NCBI GenBank assembly: GCA_002366645.1
Contig: DFBM01000137.1
Location: forward strand, 1 to 17,809
Reading direction: 5' to 3'
From: Rhodobacterales bacterium UBA3080
Lineage (GTDB): Bacteria > Pseudomonadota > Alphaproteobacteria > Rhodobacterales > Rhodobacteraceae
DNA length: 17,809 nucleotides
The position numbers and the translations under genes are program-made. Below, piece by piece: positions 7,528 to 14,838 of this stretch (positions are counted from its first letter, which is position 1; every line of letters starts with the position of its first letter). The notes under the pieces were generated by a model, which was not told where the DNA came from, made no database searches, and was given only the letters and a program-made list of their open reading frames with translations.

Positions 7528-7549
7528 TTAAGTTAAGATTTAAAGTTAA
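7528..7549. repeat. Cluster of four TTAA units between the two copper genes
   Basis: TTAA occurs at 7528, 7533, 7540 and 7546 in a very AT-rich 22-base stretch that runs into the stop of the DUF2946-like gene. Spacings (5, 7, 6) do not fit a full CtrA box. It could be an AT-rich regulatory element or merely low-complexity spacer. Confidence 0.3.
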
Positions 7550-7893
7550 ACTAATGGCGGTGGAGATCGAGCCCTCGTTGTCGTAAATGTACGTGATACC
7601 CACACCTGCGATGCGATTTGCAGGTCCGTACGTGCGGTACGCAGCGGTAAAGGCGAAATTGTTTCGGGTGCCGCCGTGGCATCCATGGCAAAGAAACAGC
7701 AATCGTCACATTCGTGCTCGCTTGGAACCGGTTCGCCGTTGGCACCAAGGACGATATCGTGAACGCCATCAGGCGAGCAGATGGTTATCGACTGGCTGCC
7801 AGCCATATGGCCCTGACTGAACGCAGCAAGCGACGTGCTGGTGAACAGGCCGATAGAAATCAGCAGGGTTGATATGAGGCGATAGACGTTCAT
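7546..7893 (-). CDS. DUF2946-like exported cysteine protein, copper-associated
   Basis: Small protein of 115 residues with an N-terminal hydrophobic signal (about 5-23, cleavage near SLA/AF). The mature part has C39 (TICSPDG) and a CxxCC cluster (C62, C65, C66) preceded by H60, followed by a variable region and a Pro-rich end (RARSPPPLV). This arrangement (IC-x-P-G, then a CxxC, then an Arg-Pro-Pro end) is what I recognise from DUF2946-type proteins, which commonly sit beside PCu(A)C genes and copper transporters. It is therefore probably a periplasmic or membrane-associated metal-binding protein; the biochemical function is not established. It lies 40 bases upstream of the chaperone gene on the same strand, consistent with one operon. 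The ATG at 7891-7893 lacks a clear Shine-Dalgarno sequence. Confidence 0.72.
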   Translation of the reverse strand: MNVYRLISTLLISIGLFTSTSLAAFSQGHMAGSQSITICSPDGVHDIVLGANGEPVPSEHECDDCCFFAMDATAAPETISPLPLRTARTDLQIASQVWVSRTFTTTRARSPPPLV

Positions 7894-7941
7894 TCGGCTA
7901 ACATAGGTGCAAATCGGTTAGATTGTATGAGGCGAAACGAA

Positions 7942-7973
7942 GCGGCCTCGCCAAAATCAATTGACGAGGCCGC
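7942..7973 (-). terminator. Terminator of rpmB
   Basis: Perfect 9-base-pair arms (GCGGCCTCG at 7942-7950 and CGAGGCCGC at 7965-7973) with a 14-base loop, starting 22 bases after the rpmB stop. On the minus strand the stem is followed by TTCGTTTCG, a broken T-tract, as expected for a moderate intrinsic terminator. It separates rpmB from the copper genes. Confidence 0.62.
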
Positions 7974-7995
7974 AAATCCGTACCGAAAAACCGAC

Positions 7996-8283
7996 TTAGG
8001 CAGGTGCCAGAGCTTTTTCGATGTCTTTTTTAACTTTCAACGCAGATGCCGAAAGATCAGCGTCGTTGGCTTTCGCCATGAACGCATCCAAACCACCGCG
8101 GTGGTCAACAGTGCGAAGTGTCGAAGCCGCAATGCGGAACTTGAACGAGCGGCCCAGAGCTTCGGAAGCGAGGGTTACATCATTCAGGTTCGGCAGGAAA
8201 CGCCGACGAGTTCTATTTTTGGCGTGGCTGACATTGTTGCCAGTCATAACGCCTTTACCAGTTAGTTCACAACGACGAGACAT
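7996..8283 (-). CDS. rpmB: 50S ribosomal protein L28
   Basis: Structural protein of the large ribosomal subunit. The start MSRRCELTGKGVMTGNNVSHA with the following KNRTRRRFLPNL is the hallmark of bacterial L28. The alphaproteobacterial form has the longer C-terminal half seen here (FKFRIAASTLRTVDHRGGLDAFM, followed by a Lys-rich helix). The length of 95 residues is normal for the class. Only one Cys (C5) is present, so it is the zinc-free type. AGGA precedes the ATG at 8281-8283 with good spacing. The gene has its own candidate promoter (8344-8372), a leader with a small hairpin and a hairpin terminator (7942-7973), so it is probably mainly monocistronic, although meaB lies 103 bases upstream on the same strand and read-through is possible. 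Confidence 0.98.
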   Translation of the reverse strand: MSRRCELTGKGVMTGNNVSHAKNRTRRRFLPNLNDVTLASEALGRSFKFRIAASTLRTVDHRGGLDAFMAKANDADLSASALKVKKDIEKALAPA

Positions 8284-8306
8284 ATTGATGTCCTTTTTCT
8301 CTTGGG

Positions 8307-8328
8307 GGTGTCGCCCATTCGGGACACC
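8307..8328 (-). other. Small hairpin in the rpmB leader
   Basis: On the minus strand GGTGTC and GACACC form a 6-base-pair stem with a 10-base apical part that can form two more GC pairs, about 23 bases before the rpmB start and inside the predicted 5' untranslated region. It could modulate translation or mRNA stability; no known L28 leader motif was recognised. Confidence 0.3.
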
Positions 8329-8343
8329 GGAATTCGAAGCGTT

Positions 8344-8372
8344 TCTTTATTCCGGACGCGCGCGGGGGTCAA
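8344..8372 (-). promoter_or_regulatory. Promoter of rpmB
   Basis: On the minus strand TTGACC (8367-8372, five of six matches to the -35 consensus) is followed by a 17-base GC-rich spacer and TAAAGA (8344-8349). A strong TTGAC element with a poor -10 is common for housekeeping genes in Rhodobacterales. It predicts a transcript start near 8337 and a leader of about 50 bases. Confidence 0.5.
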
Positions 8373-8386
8373 GGGATTCGGCGCGG

Positions 8387-9364
8387 TTATTTTGCAAACA
8401 TGTCCAGAAGTTGCTTTGCAGCGGCTTCCGGCGCGGTTTTTCCCTCGATAACAAGCTTTTCTAGCGATTTCCACGCCTGTGATATGGCCTCGTCCGACTT
8501 TAAACGTGCGAGTACGCCCGACTCGACTTCGGCTTGAAACCAGATCAGCGCCTGTTCGCGACGCCGTTTTTCCAATACTCCAGCAGATTTACGCCACTCG
8601 GAGAGTTCGGAAATTTCGGCCCAAACCTTGTCCAACCCATGATGTTCCAGCGACGATATTGGCATCGCTTTAGGAAACCCTTCGGGGTCTTGTGGGCGCT
8701 TCCGCATTAGCCGGAGCGCGCCTGCGTAGTCGGCGCAGGTGCGCATTGCGGTGCTTTTCAGATCGCCATCAGCCTTGTTTACAAGGATCATGTCGGCGAT
8801 TTCCATAATCCCGCGTTTGACACCTTGCAGCTCGTCACCACCGGCAGGAGCAAGTAACAACAAGAAAACGTCGGTCATGTCGGCGACCATGGTCTCCGAT
8901 TGGCCAACGCCGACGGTTTCCACGAGAATGACGTCGAAACCGGCCGCTTCGCACAGGGCAATAGATTCGCGGGTGCGGCGGGTGACGCCGCCAAGCGCCG
9001 TCTGGCTGGGAGACGGGCGGATAAAGGCGTTTTTCTCGCGGCTGAGCTGTTCCATCCGGGTTTTGTCACCCAGAATCGAGCCACCGGAGATTGACGAAGA
9101 CGGATCAACGGCCAGAACCGCGACCTTCAGACCTAGGTCAATCAGCATCATACCGAAGGCTTCGGTGAAGGTGGACTTCCCGACGCCCGGAGTGCCCGAC
9201 AGCCCGACGCGTAGCGCCTGACGGTTGGATTTAGCCAAGGATTGCAGCAGCTCGCGCGCTTGTTCACGGTGATCGTCGCGCGTCGACTCAACAAGTGTGA
9301 TCGCCTGTGCAAGAGCGCGCCGGTCGCCGTTCAGTATGGCATTCGTCTGTTCGGCAAGGCCCAT
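8387..9364 (-). CDS. meaB: Methylmalonyl-CoA mutase-associated GTPase MeaB
   Basis: G3E-type P-loop GTPase that protects and helps load adenosylcobalamin into methylmalonyl-CoA mutase, used in propionate assimilation. The GTPase motifs are clear: GTPGVGKST at 57-65 (Walker A), DPSSSISGGSILGDKTRM at 87-104 (family signature), ETVGVGQSE at 149-157 and NKAD at 196-199 (G4). The C-terminal helices (from about 265) are the dimerisation arm of the MeaB/ArgK family. The length of 325 is normal. The older name ArgK (arginine transport kinase) for this family is a misannotation. The ATG at 9362-9364 is preceded by GAGGG. No mutase gene lies in the window, so the partner must be encoded elsewhere. rpmB follows after 103 bases on the same strand. 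Confidence 0.95.
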   Translation of the reverse strand: MGLAEQTNAILNGDRRALAQAITLVESTRDDHREQARELLQSLAKSNRQALRVGLSGTPGVGKSTFTEAFGMMLIDLGLKVAVLAVDPSSSISGGSILGDKTRMEQLSREKNAFIRPSPSQTALGGVTRRTRESIALCEAAGFDVILVETVGVGQSETMVADMTDVFLLLLAPAGGDELQGVKRGIMEIADMILVNKADGDLKSTAMRTCADYAGALRLMRKRPQDPEGFPKAMPISSLEHHGLDKVWAEISELSEWRKSAGVLEKRRREQALIWFQAEVESGVLARLKSDEAISQAWKSLEKLVIEGKTAPEAAAKQLLDMFAK

Positions 9365-9482
9365 GTCACCCTCTCACGGCGAAATTAAGCGCATTGGGAA
9401 ACGTCGCGCTTTGATACCTTTGAAACTTGCCATATGTTTGTCAGGTATAAAAGACCCAAGCTGTTAACGATGGACCAAAGAG

Positions 9483-10178
9483 ATGTTCAACAAAATTTAT
9501 ACATTTGTATTTTCAGCGTTACTTCTGGTTTCGCCAGCCATTACGCATGCGGAAAATTTCGATTATCGGTTTAATGTCCGCTTGGGGCCCGCAAAGATTG
9601 GCGAAATGGAAGTTAGCGGACGCAATGAAGGTGGCAGCTATTCAACGACCGCACATCTGTTCACGACCGGCGTCGTCGGGGCGATCTATGATGTCAGTTA
9701 TGAGTATCGGACCGAGGGTAAAGTTGGCGCCCGCGGGGTTTTGCTTCCGACACACCATGTTTCGACAAATATCGAAAAGCGAAAAACTACCCAGTTGGAG
9801 ATCCGTTACAGCGGTGATCGCGTTGTCGGCGTTTTATATACACCCGAAAGGGATGTCCCGGCTACGGCGACGGGATACAAGCGGACGGTGGATCCGATGA
9901 CACTGATCTATTTCCTTTTGAGACCAGCGTCGCCCGCTCAAACCTGCGCCGGTGCGGTTGAGTTATTTGACGGCCAGAGCCGCATCAAAGTGGCGTTTAC
10001 CAACGTTGAGCGATCCGCAAACGGTCAGATCGAATGTGATATTTCCTATGCTGGGGAAAAGGGTGGGGGGATCGCGCTCTCGTCTTTGGTATTTGTTCCT
10101 GATAGCAACGGGTTAATGCGGATTAAAGAATTCGCTGCGGAAACGAATATCGGGACACTTGCCATCAAAGTGCGGTAG
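9483..10178 (+). CDS. DUF3108 family periplasmic protein
   Basis: Function not established. A cleavable signal peptide spans residues 1-23 (hydrophobic core FVFSALLLVSPAI, cleavage near THA/E), so the protein is exported. The mature part reads as a run of beta strands: FDYRFNVRLGPAKIGEMEVSG, then YDVSYEYRTEGKV, then TTQLEIRYSGDRVVGVLY, followed by VDPMTLIYFLLRP. This is the pattern of DUF3108, thought to form a beta-barrel or lipocalin-like domain. Two Cys (C155 and C185) could form a disulfide. The length of 231 is typical. The start at 9483 follows AAAGAG. hrpB begins 27 bases after its stop on the same strand, and it is divergent from meaB across a 118-base gap, so its promoter must lie there. 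Confidence 0.85.
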   Translation: MFNKIYTFVFSALLLVSPAITHAENFDYRFNVRLGPAKIGEMEVSGRNEGGSYSTTAHLFTTGVVGAIYDVSYEYRTEGKVGARGVLLPTHHVSTNIEKRKTTQLEIRYSGDRVVGVLYTPERDVPATATGYKRTVDPMTLIYFLLRPASPAQTCAGAVELFDGQSRIKVAFTNVERSANGQIECDISYAGEKGGGIALSSLVFVPDSNGLMRIKEFAAETNIGTLAIKVR

Positions 10179-10204
10179 TTTCCGGTAAAAACTGGGGACT
10201 AAAC

Positions 10205-12694
10205 ATGGCCGAATTGCCGGTTGAAGACGCCTTACCGGAACTTTTGGCTGCATTGCGCGGGCATGGGCAGGCCGTTTTGCAGGCGCCCCCGGGGGCGGGT
10301 AAGACGACTCGCGTGCCATTGTTTTTACTGGAAAATAACCTGTTTTCAGGCCGGATCGTGATGCTAGAGCCACGTCGAGTGGCCGCGCGCGCCGCGGCTG
10401 AGCGCCTGGCGTTTCAGCTCGGTGAAAAAACTGGCGAGACGGTCGGGTATCGAATTAAAGGTGAAAGTCGGATCGGCAAAAACACCCGTATCGAAGTGGT
10501 GACCGAAGGTATCCTGACGCGAATAATTCAGCGCGACCCCGAACTTTCCGGCATTGACTGCGTGATTTTCGACGAATTCCACGAACGCTCCCTGAACGCT
10601 GATCTGGGGTTGGCGCTGTGTCTGGAAAGCCGCTCGGTTCTGAGTGAGGATTTGAACTTATTGGTGATGTCAGCGACCTTGGATGCGGGGCCGGTTGCGG
10701 AGTTGATGGGTGGTGCGCCGGTGATTACGTCCGAGGGCCGTAGTTTTCCTGTCGAAACCCGATGGCTGGACCGGCCGTGGGCGCAAGCCGGTCGAAAAGG
10801 ACCGTGGTTTACCGACGTAGCAGCGGGCCTGATTTCCAAAGCAGTGGCCGAAACCGAAGGTGGCGTGCTGGTGTTCTTGCCGGGCGCCGGCGAAATACGG
10901 CAAGTCGAGGCAGCGCTAAAGGACCTTCCGCCGGATTGCAAAGTGATGCCGCTATTTGGTGGTCTACCGTTTGAAAAGCAACGGCAGGTTTTGGCGCCTT
11001 TGAGTGCGGGCCGTAAGGTCGTGTTGGCGACGTCGATCGCGGAAACATCATTGACCATCCCCGACATAACGACCGTAGTGGATTGCGGTCGCGCACGGCG
11101 CGCGCGGTTTGATGCGGGCTCCGGCATGTCACGACTGGTGACCGAGCGGGTGACAAGGGCCGAAACCGAGCAGCGCCGCGGACGGGCTGGGCGTGTGAGC
11201 GCGGGTGTGTGCTACCGGATGTGGACTAAGGCCGAAGAAGGCGGGATGCCGCTGTTTCCGCCAGCTGAAATTGAATCAACTGACCTGACAGGATTGGTGC
11301 TGGAACTGGCGCAATGGGGTGTGGATACGCCGCGTGATCTGGCGTTCCTGACGCAACCGCCGGAAAAGGCGTTCACCGAGGCACAGTCGCTGTTAACCAA
11401 GCTTGGGGCGTTGGATGAAGCTTGTCGAATTACCGAACACGGGAAGGATTTGGCGCGCCTTCCACTACACCCACGTCTAGCGCACATGTTGGTGCTTGGG
11501 GCGGAGCATGGCGCGCGTGCCTTGGCGGCAACTCTGGCGGCGTTGATCGAGGGTCGCGATCCGCTTCGCGGCGGCGGGCGACGTCCGGCAGATGTTTCGC
11601 TGCGATTAGAGGCGGTGCAAGACCCTGCCAATTTCGAGCGAGAGCGCCCTTTTAGCGTAGATCGTGCTTCGGTACAGGCAATAAAGACCGAACGCCGCAG
11701 GTTGGAAAAGCTGGTGCCGGATGGACAGGGCGAAGGCCTGACGGCGGGGGCGTTGCTATCGTTAGCCTACCCTGACCGGATCGCATTGCAGCGTGGAGGG
11801 GACGACGGTCGTTACCTCCTCTCGGGTGGGAAGGGCGCGATTGTCGAGGCCGGAGACAGTTTGGCAAGCTCGCGGATGCTGATCGCGGTGGACCTTGACG
11901 GAGACCTGCGCGAGGCGCGGTTGCGGTTGGGGGCCTCGGTTTCGGAAAGCGAGGTACGCGAGCTTCACGATGTTATCGAACTATCCGTTTGCGAGTGGAC
12001 GCGCCGAGACCGGGCCGTCAGCGCGCGCCAACGTGTCATGCTCGGCGCTTTGGTTCTGGGGGACCGTCACTGGAAGGATGCGCCAGACACGCAAATCGCT
12101 GCTGCGATGGTTGAGGGCGTACGCGAGCTAGGCCTGAGTGCACTGGACTGGAGCAAAGCCGCGCGTCTACTCAGGGCACGTGTTGAATGGTTGCGCACGC
12201 GCGGCGCGGATATGCCGGATATGTCTGATAGCGGGCTGATGGCCAGCCTTGATCTGTGGTTGCAACCGTTCCTCGGCGGTATTCGACGCGCCGACGCGTT
12301 GAGGAAGGTTGATGTAACAGCTGCGCTAAAAACCTTGTTGGACTGGGAAGCACAGAAGGTGTTGGAAAAGTTGGCCCCGTCATCGATCACCGCGCCGACG
12401 GGTACGCGACTGGCGATTGATTATGCCGGGCAGCAGCCCTCTGTGTCCGTTCGATTACAGGAAATGTTCGGGCTAAACCGGCATCCGACCGTTGGGCCAG
12501 ACCGTTTGCCGTTATTGATAGAACTGCTTTCACCAGCACAGCGCCCCGTGCAGACTACGGCTGATCTGCCGGGTTTCTGGGCGACCTCTTATGCGGATGT
12601 CCGCAAAGACATGCGTGGCCGCTACCCGAAACACCCTTGGCCCGAGGACCCGACGCAGGCGGAGCCAACACGTCGGGTAAAACCTCGGAAGTAG
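10205..12694 (+). CDS. hrpB: ATP-dependent helicase HrpB
   Basis: DEAH/RHA-type superfamily 2 helicase. Motifs: PPGAGKTT at 28-35 (Walker A), EPRRVAARAAAERLA (motif Ia), DEFHERS at 123-129 (Walker B, the DEFH variant typical of HrpB), SATLD at 156-160 (motif III) and QRRGRAGRV at 323-331 (motif VI). After the helicase core come the helicase-associated region and the HrpB-specific C-terminal domain, recognised by ALLSLAYPDRIALQRGG and the end region near HPWPEDPTQAEPTRR. The length of 829 is normal. GGGGA lies 7 bases before the ATG. The cellular role of HrpB is poorly defined; RNA remodelling is assumed from the family. The stop codon (12692-12694) directly abuts the stop of the convergent cytochrome gene with no base between. 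Confidence 0.95.
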   Translation: MAELPVEDALPELLAALRGHGQAVLQAPPGAGKTTRVPLFLLENNLFSGRIVMLEPRRVAARAAAERLAFQLGEKTGETVGYRIKGESRIGKNTRIEVVTEGILTRIIQRDPELSGIDCVIFDEFHERSLNADLGLALCLESRSVLSEDLNLLVMSATLDAGPVAELMGGAPVITSEGRSFPVETRWLDRPWAQAGRKGPWFTDVAAGLISKAVAETEGGVLVFLPGAGEIRQVEAALKDLPPDCKVMPLFGGLPFEKQRQVLAPLSAGRKVVLATSIAETSLTIPDITTVVDCGRARRARFDAGSGMSRLVTERVTRAETEQRRGRAGRVSAGVCYRMWTKAEEGGMPLFPPAEIESTDLTGLVLELAQWGVDTPRDLAFLTQPPEKAFTEAQSLLTKLGALDEACRITEHGKDLARLPLHPRLAHMLVLGAEHGARALAATLAALIEGRDPLRGGGRRPADVSLRLEAVQDPANFERERPFSVDRASVQAIKTERRRLEKLVPDGQGEGLTAGALLSLAYPDRIALQRGGDDGRYLLSGGKGAIVEAGDSLASSRMLIAVDLDGDLREARLRLGASVSESEVRELHDVIELSVCEWTRRDRAVSARQRVMLGALVLGDRHWKDAPDTQIAAAMVEGVRELGLSALDWSKAARLLRARVEWLRTRGADMPDMSDSGLMASLDLWLQPFLGGIRRADALRKVDVTAALKTLLDWEAQKVLEKLAPSSITAPTGTRLAIDYAGQQPSVSVRLQEMFGLNRHPTVGPDRLPLLIELLSPAQRPVQTTADLPGFWATSYADVRKDMRGRYPKHPWPEDPTQAEPTRRVKPRK

Positions 12695-13189
12695 TTATTC
12701 GGCTTTCATCATCCGTTTGATCAAGCCGGTCTTCAGAACAAATTGCTGGTAAAGCGCCCCGATGACATGCAGCGCCACCGACGCTAGAACAACGACTTTG
12801 AAGGTGGTGTGAACCGTTGCAGCAATTTCCTGTCCTCCGAACCATGCGCCGATGCCGGACAAAGGCATGATGAAAATCGCGCCGTACAGTGCCAAATGTG
12901 TCAGCTTGGCGACCATCTTTAGCGCAGCACTTTCCTCGGCGGGTAGCGCGGGTGCGCCGCGCGTGAGGCGCAGGACGACTCGCCATACCGCAAGGAGTAG
13001 GGTCAAGATGCCCAGAAATACATGGGCGCGGGCGAGTGGCGGAATGGATTCGACGTCTTGGCCTTTGGCGATCATTTCGCTGACTTCGACGATGGCATCG
13101 TGGCCGATGAATTGAAATACGACAAGGGCGGCAATTACCCAATGCAGAATGATTTGTGTGCGGGAATATCCGGTGACTTCGTTTGACAT
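12695..13189 (-). CDS. Cytochrome b561 family membrane protein (YceJ/CybB type)
   Basis: Integral membrane di-heme b-type cytochrome that passes electrons between quinol and periplasmic or membrane acceptors; in E. coli the homologue CybB oxidises superoxide to reduce ubiquinone. Four hydrophobic segments are visible at about 13-30, 54-74, 95-115 and 130-148. Histidines suited to heme ligation fall in or near them: H16 (IILHWVIA), H56 (RAHVFLG), H98 (LTHLALYG) and H141 (VALHVIGA). The start YSRTQIILHW is typical of the family. The length of 164 is slightly short but normal. AAGGAA sits 8 to 9 bases before the ATG and a good candidate promoter lies at 13223-13251. It is convergent with hrpB without spacer. 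Confidence 0.92.
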   Translation of the reverse strand: MSNEVTGYSRTQIILHWVIAALVVFQFIGHDAIVEVSEMIAKGQDVESIPPLARAHVFLGILTLLLAVWRVVLRLTRGAPALPAEESAALKMVAKLTHLALYGAIFIMPLSGIGAWFGGQEIAATVHTTFKVVVLASVALHVIGALYQQFVLKTGLIKRMMKAE

Positions 13190-13222
13190 GAATGTGGTTC
13201 CTTGAGGCTAATATTTGAAATT

Positions 13223-13251
13223 GTTATAGGGTCATTGCGTTAACGAGGCAA
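13223..13251 (-). promoter_or_regulatory. Promoter of the cytochrome b561 gene
   Basis: On the minus strand TTGCCT (13246-13251), a 17-base spacer and TATAAC (13223-13228, five of six matches to TATAAT). The predicted transcript start is about 13216, leaving a leader of roughly 27 bases. The rest of the 200-base gap back to rimO (13390) holds nothing I can name except imperfect inverted repeats (CCAGCA near 13328 and TGCTGG near 13371, in the plus-strand reading). Confidence 0.55.
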
Positions 13252-13389
13252 TAGGTGAGTATTCGATAACTAAAGTGCCAAATTAAGCCCGGGATACGGG
13301 GTGTTCGTTTCAGATTTTACTCCGATCCAGCAATCTTGCATCCGCTCAATTCAGTCGAATCTGACCTGATGCTGGGAAAACGCGCGATA

Positions 13390-14784
13390 TTAGCTTTCGA
13401 GCTTCCCCCACAAATCGTACTCGCTCGCTTCGTCGACTACGACATTTACAATATCTCCCGCAGACAAATTCTCGAAATTCTCGTCAATAAACAAATTCCC
13501 GTCGGTCTCGGGCGCATCGGCTTTGGTCCGGCAAGTAGCCCCCTCGGCATCAACTTCATCAACAATTACGGCCAAGGTCTGGCCGACTTTAGCGGCCAAT
13601 TTGGCTTCGGAAATTTCCTGTGACTTCTCCATGAACCGTTCCCAACGTTCCTGTTTCACTTCGCTCGGAACGTGATCAGGGGCGTCATTACTGCGTGCAC
13701 CAGCGACGTTTTCGTATTGAAAGCAGCCGACCCGATCCAATTGCGCCTCGTCGAGCCAGTCCAGAAGATGTCGGAATTCGGTCTCGGTTTCGCCGGGGTA
13801 ACCGACGATAAACGTCGATCTAAGGGTGATATCGGGGCAAACATCACGCCAGCGCGCGATCTCGTCCAAAGTTTTGGCGCTCGCCGCGGGGCGGGCCATA
13901 CGTTTCAGGACATCTGGGTGCGAGTGCTGGAACGGAATATCGAGATAAGGCAAAATCAGGCCGTCCGCCATTAGCGGGATCAGGTCGCGCACGTGCGGGT
14001 ATGGATAGACGTAATGCAGCCGAATCCATGCATCAAACTGCCCAAGCTCGCGGGCGAGATCGGTGATATGGCTCCGGACTTCGCGGTCTTTCCACGGGTT
14101 AAGGTCGTGCTTGCGATCCAGCCCGTAGGCCGACGTGTCCTGACTGATCACGAGCAGTTCTTTCACACCGGCGTCGACGAGCTTTTCGGCTTCACGCAAA
14201 ATGGCGTGGGCGGGGCGACTGGCCAAACGACCGCGCATGTCCGGAATGATGCAGAATTTGCACTTGTGATTGCAGCCCTCGGAAATCTTCAGATAGCTGT
14301 AGTGGCGCGGCGTCAGGCTGACACCCGTGGCCGGCAACAGGTCGATAAACGGATCCGGATCGGGCGGAACCGCTGCGTGCACGGCGTCTAGCACTTGTTC
14401 ATATTGGTGCGGCCCAGTGACCGCCATGACGGACGGGTGTGTGCCGCGGATGTATTCTTCTTCGGCACCAAGGCATCCGGTGACGATTACTTTGCCGTTC
14501 TCGCGCAGAGCTTCGCCAATGGCTTCCAGACTTTCGGCCTTGGCTGAATCGAGAAACCCGCAGGTGTTTACGATAACTGCATTCGCGTCGGTGTAGTCCG
14601 GCGAGATCGCATAACCTTCGGCTCGTAGGCGCGTCAGGATGCGTTCGCTGTCTACCAGCGCCTTGGGACAACCTAGGCTGACCATGCCGATTTTCGGCTG
14701 GCCTGCGCGAGCGGTGTTTTCAATTCGCGCCTTGGGCGCAAGGTCGGGGCGGAGGTTTGGCGGGTTTTGGGTCATGCCCGCCAT
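13390..14784 (-). CDS. rimO: Ribosomal protein S12 methylthiotransferase RimO
   Basis: Radical SAM enzyme that adds a methylthio group to the conserved aspartate of ribosomal protein S12. The methylthiotransferase fold is complete: an N-terminal UPF0004 domain with cluster ligands C39 (SLGCPKALVDSE), C75 (NTCGFLDSAK) and C104 (TGCLGAEE); the radical SAM motif CNHKCKFC at 171-178 (C171, C175, C178); RLHYVYPYP and YLDIPFQHSHPDVLKRM in the TIM-barrel; and a C-terminal TRAM domain from about 395. SLGCPKALVDSE distinguishes RimO from MiaB. The length of 464 is normal. ATG at 14782-14784 is preferred over Met4 because of AGGA upstream. It follows pleD by 54 bases on the same strand. Confidence 0.97.
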   Translation of the reverse strand: MAGMTQNPPNLRPDLAPKARIENTARAGQPKIGMVSLGCPKALVDSERILTRLRAEGYAISPDYTDANAVIVNTCGFLDSAKAESLEAIGEALRENGKVIVTGCLGAEEEYIRGTHPSVMAVTGPHQYEQVLDAVHAAVPPDPDPFIDLLPATGVSLTPRHYSYLKISEGCNHKCKFCIIPDMRGRLASRPAHAILREAEKLVDAGVKELLVISQDTSAYGLDRKHDLNPWKDREVRSHITDLARELGQFDAWIRLHYVYPYPHVRDLIPLMADGLILPYLDIPFQHSHPDVLKRMARPAASAKTLDEIARWRDVCPDITLRSTFIVGYPGETETEFRHLLDWLDEAQLDRVGCFQYENVAGARSNDAPDHVPSEVKQERWERFMEKSQEISEAKLAAKVGQTLAVIVDEVDAEGATCRTKADAPETDGNLFIDENFENLSAGDIVNVVVDEASEYDLWGKLES

Positions 14785-14838
14785 ATAGGGTATCCTGCCC
14801 GCTAAGGGAAACGGAGAATTTGACGGTCGCAGCGCCTC

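Noticed and set aside
7890..7904. Four-codon upstream frame (ATG at 7902-7904) ending in TGA that overlaps the start of the DUF2946-like gene
   Set aside because: Lacks a ribosome binding site, and a frame this short arises easily by chance.
9420..9460. TTGAAA and TATAAA resembling a promoter for the DUF3108 gene
   Set aside because: The spacing is 20 bases and no alternative -35 at 16-18 bases is convincing, so it was not listed as a feature.
11212..11631. Long antisense open frame within hrpB
   Set aside because: Ser/Arg/Pro-rich translation typical of the reverse strand of a GC-rich gene; no independent support.
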